Below are positions 55,549-64,000 of a DNA stretch of 64,000 bases, piece after piece; the first letter of the stretch is position 1; every line of letters begins with the position of its first letter. This DNA comes from Xanthostigma xanthostigma (Eukaryota; Arthropoda; Insecta; Raphidioptera; Raphidiidae): assembly GCA_963575645.1 (NCBI GenBank), contig OY754466.1:4938001-5002000 (forward strand), read 5' to 3'. The notes beneath the pieces were generated by a model. That model was not told where the DNA came from, did no database searches, and worked only from the letters and a program-made list of their open reading frames with translations. The position numbers were made by a program, and so were the translations under genes.

Positions 55549-55753
55549 TAGAATAAAAAAATAGCTATTTATGCTACAAGTCGAGAAGGTGACGAATTAT
55601 GACATGGGGTAGTTATAGAACTCGCCTCTGGTTGCGCTGTATCACAGCAGAACTCCTGTGATACAGCGCACTCTGTCGGCCCGTTCTATAACTACCCCAT
55701 GCCATAATTCGTCACTTCCCGACTTGTAGCATAAATAGCTATTATTTAATTCT
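55549..55753. repeat. Large snap-back palindrome
   Basis: aaatagctatttatgctaca, gacgaattatgacatggggt and gttatagaac are mirrored at gttctataactaccccatgc and gacttgtagcataaatagct. Each arm is about 85 bp. The centre carries a second hairpin, gcgctgtatcacag / ctgtgatacagcgc. Confidence 0.92.
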
Positions 55754-56868
55754 ATTGATTTCGTTTATAATATGCAATAAATTTCTGACATAGTACAGTT
55801 CATTTTTGTCTATAAATAGCTTGTATATAAAAGAAAAAAAATGTTTAGCGACATTTTCTTGTTTTTTCCTCAGAATTTTTACGACCAGAAAAGAATAAAA
55901 CAATGAACATCGCATACGTTTTGTTCCTGGTAGAATGTAGCAACCAATCAGTGCATACCTGAAACAAAAATAAACAAATGTTAGTATATTTGAAAAAAAT
56001 GAATATCACGAGTGATGGGCGCCATACTCAATTTTTTTTATAGGTTATGACACTCTTGACTTTTAAACGAATCCAACGACACCTCATTTATCAAAATCGG
56101 GCCACAGATTTGGTCTATAGGAAGGAACGTACGTACACACAAAACTGTTAAAATCACAACCCCACTAGTAGGGTAAAAAAATCCGACCTAAACCGCCTTG
56201 TTCTGTCGGCACATATATAACACGAACTGTAGGGCTTGTATTATTATTGTTCTAATATCAGATGTATTTATGTGTGTTGTCCCAGTCCCACTGGGGTGAC
56301 ATTCACATAGATCAGCGCTGTAGGGTATCGGATAATCCTCGCGTTTAAAGAGGGACAACCCCGCTTTCAATTAACCAAGTACTGTTACAGAGGTACACTG
56401 CAATGTGTTTATTATAAACGATACGCTGATCAAAGAAGATTTCATGACATCGATAAAAAATAATCACACCAAAAATATTTCTCTTCCGATTTCACAATTA
56501 GGATTTTAACAACTTCAAAAAAAAATTGCTTGAGATTCCTAATGTACAAAAAATCGGGTACTCATTGCTGTACGTAGTTAAGTACTACGTCTTTTGGAAA
56601 AACGTATTTCAGCGTATACCTACATTTTTCGAGAGAGAGAGAGAGAGAGATTGTAAATTATAGACGCTCAACAGCTACATTTTTCGAAATGTTTTAACAT
56701 TGTATGTATACTATAATAAACTAGTAAAATAATATACATTAAGAATTTTTAATTACAATTAAAACGGCACTTTTTTGGCTTACAAAACTGTCTATTATAC
56801 GTGAGCGCGAGTAAGACGCTACGGGTAGGTCGTAGTGTAGAGTGTATATGGACTGAGCTGAAGTGTCA
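55754..56868. other. Unassigned; (GA)n at 56634
   Basis: Includes gagagagagagagagaga at 56634-56651 and a possible 3' splice site at 55874 (see the findings). No repeat of the main families was seen. Confidence 0.4.
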
Positions 56869-57222
56869 TAACAGACGCCAGTCACACCATTACTATTTTC
56901 CATCTATCACACTTCCCGTTGTTTTCTACATTTTAAAACTTCCATTTAATAGCAATGGGCGGCTGAAATAATTTTAGGACATTTTAGGTAGGCAAATTTT
57001 GTGTATAGGAGTTTAACAGGTAATCAGCCATGGCCTTGAATAAGGAACCATCTCGATATTTTTCTGGAATTATTGAGAGAAACCATGGCCGGTACAGGAA
57101 TTACCGTTTCTCGGCGAGAGGCAGCAGGAAAAAGTCCCAGCCACATCTGCCCCCGCCGGGATTCGAACCCGGTACCTCCCGAATGGAAGTCCAGTGCTCT
57201 CACCACTACGCCACCCCGCTCA
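56869..57222 (-). mobile_element. tRNA-headed SINE, full-length head
   Basis: On the minus strand 57222-57140 forms a tRNA-like head with an A box ggtggcgtagtggtgagagc and a B box cgggttcgaatcccgg, so the RNA polymerase III promoter looks intact. The body follows (cagatgtggctgggactttt, ctcgccgagaaacggtaatt, tattgagggaaaccatgg-type). The 3' end is at about 56869 (ggcgtctgttatgac) and lacks the (ATT)n tail of other copies. A chance minus-strand frame reads GVVVRALDFHSGGTGFES, a familiar translation of this kind of SINE. Related pieces: 38333-38695, 46088-46147, 63456-63551. Confidence 0.85.
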
Positions 57223-57781
57223 ATACCTACCCAAAAATGTTTGATAGCTATTAGACTATATACTATACATATAACCAAAATGAGTACCAAAATTCAGTAG
57301 TTGAAAAAAATTTAGTAACTTTTTTCGTTATTACAGCTGGGATATTTGATGTTTGGATAGACTGTATCGCAATGCGTAACGAACATACCAACCTTTACAA
57401 ATACCATATACCTATAAGCTAGGGGCATCGTTTTGGAATATCTATAATATTCTATGTATGTTACTTTATTAGCACTGCACGATACAAGAGGTGTGAGTAA
57501 CCTTTCTAAAGCCAGGGCTATTTAAGAGTACATTTTCCATCCGTCTGTATATTCTAGCTTCTAAATTAAATGAAATATCGACTTGAATTCACACTTAATA
57601 TGTCAGTCTTTGCCACAAAAACAAAAATCGGTTCCGTTAGATAGATCTAAAAATGGAAATAAAACACATTATCAAACAATGACTAAAAATTTGAATATTT
57701 ACAGATATCATTAAAATGATATTTATTTTCAATATTTTCTAATAGAGTGATGTTAATATTAAGTTGGGATAAATAATACAA

Positions 57782-57994
57782 TTGAGCAATCAAGTTATAC
57801 AGGTCAAGTTTATAGAACAATGTCGGGTCGATCCATCCGGCCCAGATACAGAAATTAACCAACTTCCTTTCATCGTCCCAACAAGGATAAAGGATTACAT
57901 TTGTTTAATCAACAATAACTATGGATATGATCCATTCAACGCTAAACTGTTGTTAGCCAGTCAAAGTGCTGCCATAACGCTGTATCGCGTTTAA
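57782..57994 (+). CDS. Protein-like 70-codon frame, possible terminal exon
   Basis: The frame reads ..QVKFIEQCRVDPSGPDTEIN, QLPFIVPTRIKDYICLINNN, YGYDPFNAKLLLASQSAAIT, LYRV-stop. Its composition is balanced and its codons look coding, unlike most frames here. No ATG opens it; ttatacag|gtcaag at 57801 would be a 3' splice site, making 57802-57994 a last exon. I do not recognise the family. It lies just left of the hAT element at 58047. A decayed transposon gene or chance are alternatives. Confidence 0.3.
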   Translation: MSNQVIQVKFIEQCRVDPSGPDTEINQLPFIVPTRIKDYICLINNNYGYDPFNAKLLLASQSAAITLYRV

Positions 57995-58046
57995 ATCCAT
58001 AGACGTATCACAATTTATTTAAAGTCTCTGGTTGAACAAAATAAGT

Positions 58047-58641
58047 AGCGAGGCATCCGATACCGATACCGATATATCGGCGATACTTCGGGTTAAACGA
58101 TATATCGGTATCGACGATATTTTTATGACCGATTCAACGATGCTTTAATTTAAAAATGTAGTGTTATCTCGTCTATTTCGTTGCAAACGAGGCACGAACT
58201 ATGCTCAGGGAAACTCCGCACTTGTGAGTGTCTTGTTTCATCCGCCCGCTTTGGCCTCGCGTCTATTTCGTTGCATACGAGGCACAAACAATACTTGGGG
58301 AAACTTTAGTTTCCAAATGAGTTCTGTCGCATCTGAGAGACTATTTTCCAGCGCAGGTCTTATTCAAACAGACTTGCGAAATCGCCTTTCTCCGCAAAAC
58401 TTAAGATTACTTTGATTTTTAAACAAAAATCTTATCAATGTTAATTTTAATTACTAAAATTTTTAATTATCTAATATTAACCTATGTCTCTACTTTTTAT
58501 ATTAATAAACAAAAATCTGACTTGTGATTTATTTATTTATACCTTCATTTTTGAATTCACAATAAGCGTATCGGTATCGCCGATATTTTTATAAGAGTAT
58601 CGGTATCGTATCGGCGAAAAGGCGTATCGATGCATCCCTCG
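58047..58641 (+). mobile_element. hAT element with transposase C-terminus
   Basis: The left end AGCGAGGCATCCGATACCG and the right end ATCGATGCATCCCTCG are imperfect inverted repeats. They are flanked by AAATAAGT at 58039-58046 and 58642-58649. The ends are packed with cgataccgata / gatatatcggtatcg units. The interior keeps a piece of transposase (58309-58415). Confidence 0.82.
58161..58415 (+). pseudogene. hAT transposase remnant (C-terminal dimerisation motif)
   Basis: The 84-codon frame ends SSVASERLFSSAGLIQTDLR then NRLSPQNLRLL-stop, matching the conserved hAT C-terminal motif S..SER.FS.AG......RN.L.P......L. The 5' half does not look like transposase. It contains a duplication, in which cgtctatttcgttgcaaacg at about 58168 recurs as cgtctatttcgttgcatacg at about 58260, translated as SRLFRCKRGTN and SRLFRCIRGTN. 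So most of the gene was deleted and a local duplication followed. The protein cannot be active: the catalytic part is missing. The element may have been mobilised by a full-length relative. Confidence 0.8.
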
Positions 58642-58735
58642 AAATAAGTAAACATAACTACCTTAAGGTAGTACTGTCGATACCACAAGTGTCAAATGTG
58701 TGCTCAGACATATTTGACTTACGTAGTATTTAGAT

Positions 58736-59166
58736 TTGACAACGTCACGTAAAAGTAAAGGAGATAGAGGTATTGGGTTCCTTCAAATGGGTGGAGCTTT
58801 AAAAATATGGCGACGATGGGGTATCATTTCCCATAGTTACTATGGTTACTATATAGTATACAGTGCAATTGTGAAATTTTTTAAGTGCAATAAAATGATA
58901 AGTATCAGCACAATATGTAATTGGGCTGATGCAAATCACCGAAAAAGAAATTTCCTTGAAGGGGAACGTATATTTAATGCCGGTCAAATAATAAAACTAG
59001 GAAAAAATTCAATTGAAACAGAACCTTCAAGTAAGGTGAATTTTAATGCTTTCTGTTTACAAACTTCTGATTTAAAGAGTAAGCCACAAGAAATAAAAGT
59101 GATAAATAGAGATATTATATCAATGCAGTGTTGATGAACGTTGCAAACATTACTTTATTACAACAG
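58736..59166 (+). pseudogene. SWIM zinc-finger protein exon, damaged
   Basis: From about codon 52 the frame reads NKMISISTICNWADANHRKR, NFLEGERIFNAGQII.., then NAFCLQTSDLKSKPQEIK and INRDIISMQC-stop. I recognise the W.D..H..RNF..GE.IFNAG and LCLQTS...PHEI pattern of insect SWIM-type zinc-finger proteins, in which C.C...CKH follows. Here the frame stops right after the first cysteine. In the next frame DERCKHYFITT supplies the CKH, so a small deletion has removed the middle and shifted the frame. Two consensus-like splice signals fit an exon: ttttttaag before 58886 and acaacag|gtaagt at 59166. These proteins often travel with transposons, so host gene or mobile gene is open. Confidence 0.6.
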
Positions 59167-60148
59167 GTAAGTTCCTAACCTAAAAATAGTCATCTGTCAA
59201 AATGTATTTTTCTATCAAAATTCTTAATGTTATTTAATAAAAATAACTATTCAATTAATAAATTAAGTTTTCAATACTAAGACTAAGTATAATACCTACT
59301 TCCTTGGTAAAATAACTAACCATCTGCATTGAAATGACGTGGTACTATTATACAACCTTTTACTAACTTTTTATTTGTGTTTGCACGAGGTGAAAACTTC
59401 GCAGGTTCCATAATAAGTCATTTATTAATTTATCAACGTTTTTTTATTATTATAAAAAAATCACGATTAACAGTATTAATTGACAGTACGATTCATATAC
59501 TTGTTTCTCACATGTTAGTTAGTAAGTTTCGCCGCCAGATAGAGTAGTCCATATCGCGGATCCCCATAAAATGATATGTATCAGCACAATTATGTAATTG
59601 TAGCAAAGGCAACATGGCAGCGAATGTAGTGTCCTACTTGACCGCTCACAGGTAACTGTGTCTAACTGTGAAGATGTTTTCTGTTCGGTCGTATCAGTGT
59701 TTCACAACCGAGCAGAAAGCATCTTCTCAGTTTTATTCTAGCGATAATGTAATACAAATGCGGAGTATTGTGACGCACGCCTCTGCCAAGAAAAGGCAAG
59801 CGTATAGAAGCAAATACAGACATTGTCTCACTCCTGGACCAATGTTATCTCGCGTCCAGTGCCGCCTTCTCCAGCACCCATCTCATCCTACAGGCGCCTG
59901 TTCCATTATGTATCCTGCATAAATTAATACAACGATCCCTTGTTAGACATTCCTATATATATATATATGAACCGGGTGTTACTTTAGGTCGTGTCCACAC
60001 CTGGAATTATTTTCGCTCACGTTGCAGAACAGTCTGTCGTTAAATGTAGAAATGCGGGTTATGACAATTAATTTAAGTAAAGCGTATTATATTCTGAGAC
60101 AGATTCAACCGAAGAAACCTATTCAAAGACGTCACACCGTCTTTGATT
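59167..60148. other. Mostly unassigned; 40-bp echo of the SWIM exon
   Basis: ataaaatgatatgtatcagc acaattatgtaattg at 59568-59603 repeats 58890-58925 with small changes. An 84-codon frame at 59668-59922 is basic and serine-rich, without recognised similarity. Confidence 0.45.
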
Positions 60149-60770
60149 ATTGAAGTGAAAACTTCTTTAGCGGCGTTGTACACTTTTTTTGTAATGGGTA
60201 AAAAATGTTAAACTCGCGTCAGGCGTCAGGCATCAGGACACGTGAGAACTGGGTAAGCGAGAAAACGCTCTAAGTAAGAGTAATTGCTAGGTACCGTGTG
60301 GTTTATTACTGTTAGTATGTTATGCCACTACACCAACAGCAATCGGTGGCCGAGCGGTCTAAGGCGCTAGTCTTCGCTGACGTCAACTCTCGGCATCACG
60401 GGTCGGGGGTTCTAATCCCGTCCACGCCGAAAAAAAAAATTGTTGTTTTTCGGCAAATTTTTGACAATAAATCGAACTAAAAAGTGGAAAATAAATATAA
60501 TTTAAAGAAAACTAAAAAACACGCTTTATATCAAACTAAAAAGTGAAAAATAAATATAGTTTAAAAAAAACTAAAAAACACGCTTTATATCGAACTAAAA
60601 AGTAAAAAATAATTTTTAAAGTGAAAACTTCTTTAGCGGCGTTGTACACTTTTTTTGTAATGGGTAAAAAATGTTAAACTCGCGTCAGGACACGTGACCT
60701 GATCGAAAATTCGTAAGACGTAAATATTCAAGTTTTCACTTCTGCCGGCACTCCCGGAGTGCAACCCGTG
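60149..60770 (+). mobile_element. Helentron-like element with duplicated 5' end
   Basis: attgaagtgaaaacttcttt with agcggcgttgtacacttttt occurs at 60149 and again from 60620. The only 3' end follows the second copy: agttttcacttctgccggca and the hairpin GCACTCCCGGAGTGC at 60748-60762. Between the two 5' ends lies the tRNA-bearing repeat T copy 3. Confidence 0.6.
60300..60617 (+). repeat. tRNA-bearing repeat T, copy 3, with tandem arms
   Basis: The head ggtggccgagcggtctaagg to gggttctaatcccgtccac (60347-60427) has good A and B boxes but a poorly paired anticodon arm. The linker ccgaaaaaaaaaattgttgt leads into about 2.5 tandem copies of a unit of about 58 bp containing aaaaaacacgctttatatc (60470-60617), the same unit that forms the palindromes at 45387 and 48108. 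Confidence 0.7.
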
Positions 60771-61221
60771 TGTTTTTTTTTATCCTCTTTTTGGTACACG
60801 GAAGCTCCTTGATTGTCAGTTCAATTTGTTTGGACTGTTAATTTACATACTGTATGTCCATTTCATTATTGTAGTAGTTTTAGTGACAGATGGACAGACA
60901 GACGTCACAAACAGACAGATGACTACAGGAACTACAAAAGATGTATTTGCCCAAATGATCCTGCGATTATGAATGTCATGCTCTACCGATTGAGATGGCA
61001 TTCAAGTTCCGTATTCCTATATACCAGTTTCGTTTACATTCATTGATTTGAGATACATCTTCAAGAATATTAGAAAATAGTTGGCAAAACCAAAAGTGCA
61101 CATTCCGCAAGTTTTCCACTGTACATATTATAATGAAAAAAAATTTTGAGAAAATAGATTTAAAAAATAACAATTAAAAAATTAGAAAAAAAATTAAAAA
61201 TAAAATGGAATAGAAAAAAAA
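60771..61221. other. Mostly unassigned; possible tRNA-Lys-like remnant
   Basis: atgtcatgctctaccgattg at 60972 resembles the complement of the N1/N2 head but lacks the other arm. A few GACAGACA units lie at 60893-60920. Confidence 0.35.
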
Positions 61222-61305
61222 TATTACTTGTGTCAGCGGGAATCGAACCCGGTATCTTGCTATTATAACTGGACTAACGCTTTTAACCGCTCGGCCATAC
61301 CGATA
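61222..61305 (-). repeat. tRNA-like element head (Leu/Ser-like)
   Basis: On the minus strand ggtatggccgagcggttaaa and accgggttcgattcccgc provide A and B boxes. The acceptor ends (ggtatgg / ctgacac) do not pair, so it is not a working tRNA. An A-rich tract follows, as in the N elements, and an AT-rich leader precedes it. Confidence 0.6.
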
Positions 61306-61814
61306 TCGAAGCTTGCGTTGTTATTGTGGTATAGAAGTGTAGCAGTTATTCTACGTAATACACTATATTTACAATAACAGTAATAGGTATTTTTTTGTTT
61401 TTTAAGGTTTTTTATTTTAGCTATTAGCTGTCAAAAATAATAAAATAAAACTGTTTATAAAAATTAAACTACTGAACACATTTATGTGAATTTAAATAGG
61501 GTTCTGGTCTGATACTGAACAAAGTGAATAAAATATAACCCAAGGCAATCCGACCAAAATTGCGATCTGTAGAGTCGTGACGTACATACGTACAGAGTCA
61601 CAGACCAACCGACAACTACTGTTTGTAATTTTCAATAACAATAATTTTTAATAGTATTTATGAACTCGAATTGATTTAAAAATGGTTCTGTTTTATAGAT
61701 CAGAATCTCCTCTTTTCAAAAAGCTTCAATATGAATGGATTTCGTGTGAAATTAACTTAGATATAACTTCTTATATGAACGAAAGTCAGCTCTGACGCAC
61801 AAAGCGATAATAAA
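61306..61814. other. Unassigned
   Basis: Nothing recognised. Confidence 0.4.
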
Positions 61815-61843
61815 GCACATACCGCTAGTTTAGCGGTATGTGC
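61815..61843. repeat. Perfect 13-bp stem-loop followed by AATAAA
   Basis: GCACATACCGCTA pairs with TAGCGGTATGTGC around GTT. AATAAA begins at 61844, directly after the stem, so it may be a transcript or element end. Confidence 0.85.
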
Positions 61844-62965
61844 AATAAAAATTTTATAAAAGATTCGTCACACAGTCACATATTTCGTGATAGCCCTGTA
61901 TATAGGCATTCGTGCAGTCAGTACAGTAAATAACATTTTATACCAATATATATTGGGGGAAGTAATCATAAAACTCCTTAATGGACTACTCTGGAGTGCT
62001 CTTTTGTGTAATATTTGTCTCTGTGGTTCTATTGAAATCATCTTTACGCAATATGTGACTTACTATATACAGGCTGTCCTTTAATTTTTTAACTTCCCTC
62101 AAAACTTAAAAAAAAAAATTTGTTTTCGAAAATTCGAGTTTTCATTAGATCTCGACGTTTTGGGATCCTAGGAAGCTATTATGACTATGTTTGGATAACC
62201 GTTCGTGTGTCTCCGGCTCTCTTTCTTGCTCTATGTATGTAAGCAAATGTTTGTCGTAAGATATCTTTAGAGTGAATCAAGCAATTGAGCTCGGTTTTGC
62301 GGCATTCGAAAGAGTTAACTGAGAATTGGATCTGATTAGATTTTGGGGTCAATCAGTTAAGTAGTTTCAAAGTTAATCAAAGAATAATAGTGTATTTATG
62401 AGAGTTCTGGTCCAAACAGTGCGTCAGTTGTTAATTGTGCTCTATCCCTTTCTTTCTTAATCTATCTATCTCTATCATGTCGATTTTCGTTTCATCACGG
62501 ATGTACTCTCACAAGACTAGCTTCACTTCAAAGAAATATGTAAAACGACATTGAGAGTAGATTTTAACTGTTACGTCATTTATTTTTGGTAAGTCTGTAT
62601 AATACTAAAAGATTTATTCAGAATCGTCTTTGCGTTTCTTCATTCATTATTTACGTTGTGTAAATTATTGATAAAAAAACTTCAGTTAAAGAGCACAAAT
62701 AAAAAATGATATCAAATATGTTGGTTGTCAAGTGATGATTATTATCTACATTTTTTAAAACTTTAAATTAAAAATATTAAATTGTGTTGAATTGAAAAAA
62801 CGCTGAAATATAGTGGTTTTTGGATTTCTTAGAATTCTCGGTACGCTTGATGCCGACAACAAAGCAACAAAATAACAAACAAGTACTGTTTCTTGCTTAA
62901 TGATGACGTATTGTTGTCGTTATTTAGAGTGGGTGTGTCGTTATTTATAGAGTGTATCATTGTAT
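61844..62965. other. Unassigned 1.1 kb
   Basis: agatctcgacgttttgggat at 62151 resembles a sequence common in insect transposons. No ends were identified and there is no protein-like frame. Confidence 0.4.
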
Positions 62966-63060
62966 GAGCAACAAGGTAAACCAACTAGAGTTAAGTAATT
63001 TCGACATTTTTAGGAGTCTGTCGTTATATAGAGCGACGTTAAATGGAGTTTACACTGTAT
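62966..63060 (+). repeat. Repeat shared with 52790-52884
   Basis: gcaacaaggtaaaccaacta, gagttaagtaatttcgacat and gttaaatggagtttacactg. Confidence 0.65.
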
Positions 63061-63455
63061 TTAGTAAACGGAAATGTCAAACAGTGCCCACCACTCAAGC
63101 TACGCTCTATATTAAGAGTTCACTCAGGGAAAAAAAATATGTCCAGACCCTTATAAAAATTAAATAAACAAAAAAAGTAATTTTTTATTAAGTCATTTTC
63201 CAATTATTATGAATTTTTCAGCATGAAAAAATCCTGCTAAAAAAATGTCACAATGTCATTTGTTCACATTATGCAATTAATAATTACTCACATTACAAAA
63301 CAAATGAAAATTAATGGACATGGCTTTTCACTTAAATAATTAGTGTTATTTTTTTTAACATTTCATAATATGGATTTTTTACCTTCGCAGTCAGGCGATG
63401 AAATCGTATTTTATTACTGTCAATTATAATAATAGTAATAATAATACTAATAATA

Positions 63456-63565
63456 ATAATTATTATAATAATAATGCGTTTAACGTCCGTTTCTCGAGTT
63501 TATGTCATAACAGACGCCATTCGCACCATTACTATTTTCCATCTACCGTGTGGTAGATGGAAAAT
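63456..63565 (-). mobile_element. SINE 3' tail fragment with (ATT)n
   Basis: ataatgcgtttaacgtccgt, ttctcgagtttatgtcataa, cagacgccattcgcaccatt and attttccatctac are the complement of the SINE 3' end. The ATT-rich tract at 63428-63475 is its tail. It closes in a small palindrome, ttttccatctaccgtgtggt plus agatggaaaa. Confidence 0.7.
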
Positions 63566-63690
63566 AAAATAAAAAGTTTTAAGGTCAGCGCCTATTTTAT
63601 ATTACTATCACGGTTTATGTACTTTCTACTTAGGTATAAAATTGGTGGCGACCTCAAAACTTTGTTATTTTACGCTTTTTCGTGACATTT

Positions 63691-64000
63691 TGACGTGATA
63701 ACGTCTTATAAATTGATGAATCACCAATCTTATAAATTGATAAAACACCGGCTGCATGTACGAAAAAGTGTAACGTTCCTAACGGTCGTAACGTTCCTAA
63801 CGTAACGTTCCTAACGCGTAACGTTCCGCCTGACCCTGTGCGTGCTTTTTGCTAATTTCTCGCTCAATTTAAATCAGATCGGTTTGAAACCAGTCTTAAA
63901 CGAAAGAGGAGAACATTTTACATAGATTTCGTATAACAGAATTTGCCTAAACAGTTTTGTTATACAAATTTATATAGAAAAATAGCTGTATAAAATATAA
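63691..64000 (+). mobile_element. Shell element S7 with core A, cut by window edge
   Basis: The right shell reads inward from tgacgtgataacgtcttata to ccgcctgaccctgtgcgtgc (63846). It contains extra aacgttccta units compared with S3. The core (from 63847) matches the core of S3 in reverse complement. The other end lies beyond the window. Confidence 0.82.

Noticed and set aside
57024..57290. 88-codon minus frame with GVVVRALDFHSGGTGFES
   Set aside because: A well-known chance translation of the tRNA-derived head of a SINE, not a protein gene.

Overview
The window looks like AT-rich nuclear DNA of an insect, most probably a moth or butterfly. It has no bacterial gene architecture, no open reading frame longer than about 140 codons, and one convincing functional gene, a tRNA-Gly(UCC) at 45955-46026 on the minus strand. 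The lepidopteran call rests on repeats I recognise: RTE-like 3' ends finishing in 'aaactcttcagcttta', an element opening 'accggtcaagtgtgagtcgg' and closing 'acggaaccctaaaa', a tRNA-headed SINE whose chance reading contains GVVVRALDFHSGGTGFES, and A|T-inserting Helitrons. The family names are from memory, not from a search.

Almost everything else is transposon-derived. hAT-type elements with 8-bp target-site duplications (TSDs) lie at 2797-4484, 8068-8619, 16768-17226, 21165-23217, 27441-28050, 28671-29014, 30489-30999, 34090-34844, 44412-45123 and 58047-58641, with weaker TSDs at 26586-27070 and 41295-42222. Two of these keep remnants of the hAT transposase C-terminus. TTAA-bounded piggyBac-like elements lie at 14483-15187, 15624-16321, 18205-18503 and 36997-37707. 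Five non-autonomous Helitrons (25488, 32853, 39712, 41428, 43456) share 5' TC, a GTGCGAA/TTCGCAC hairpin and 3' CTAG. There are four non-LTR reverse-transcriptase C-terminal relics, RTE-like 3' ends, tRNA-headed elements of several kinds, and many snap-back palindromes.

Layout: 0-5.5 kb has palindromes, a three-level nested hAT and a Helentron-like element with a 6 x 38 bp minisatellite. 5.5-14 kb has scattered repeats. 14-16.3 kb is a long inverted repeat of two piggyBac-like copies. 16-25 kb has hAT, piggyBac and LINE relics and a hAT split by a 1.5 kb lepidopteran repeat. 25-35 kb has Helitrons, a hAT inside another hAT-like element, and a hAT with a transposase relic. 35-36 kb has a MADF-domain fragment probably left by a PIF/Harbinger element. 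37-45 kb is a dense Helitron, hAT and shell-element cluster. 45-50 kb has the tRNA gene, large palindromes and a MITE split by a LINE. 50-57 kb has more shell and RTE elements and a SINE. 57-60 kb has a hAT and a degraded SWIM-protein exon. 60-64 kb has tRNA-headed repeats and a shell element cut by the window edge.

No genes here can be shown to work together. The main interest is structural. One terminal 'shell' carries two unrelated cores at the same junctions. Several elements are present in both empty and occupied form within this one window, so insertion order can be read directly. I found no convincing new biological system; the swapped-core element is the best candidate for something unusual.
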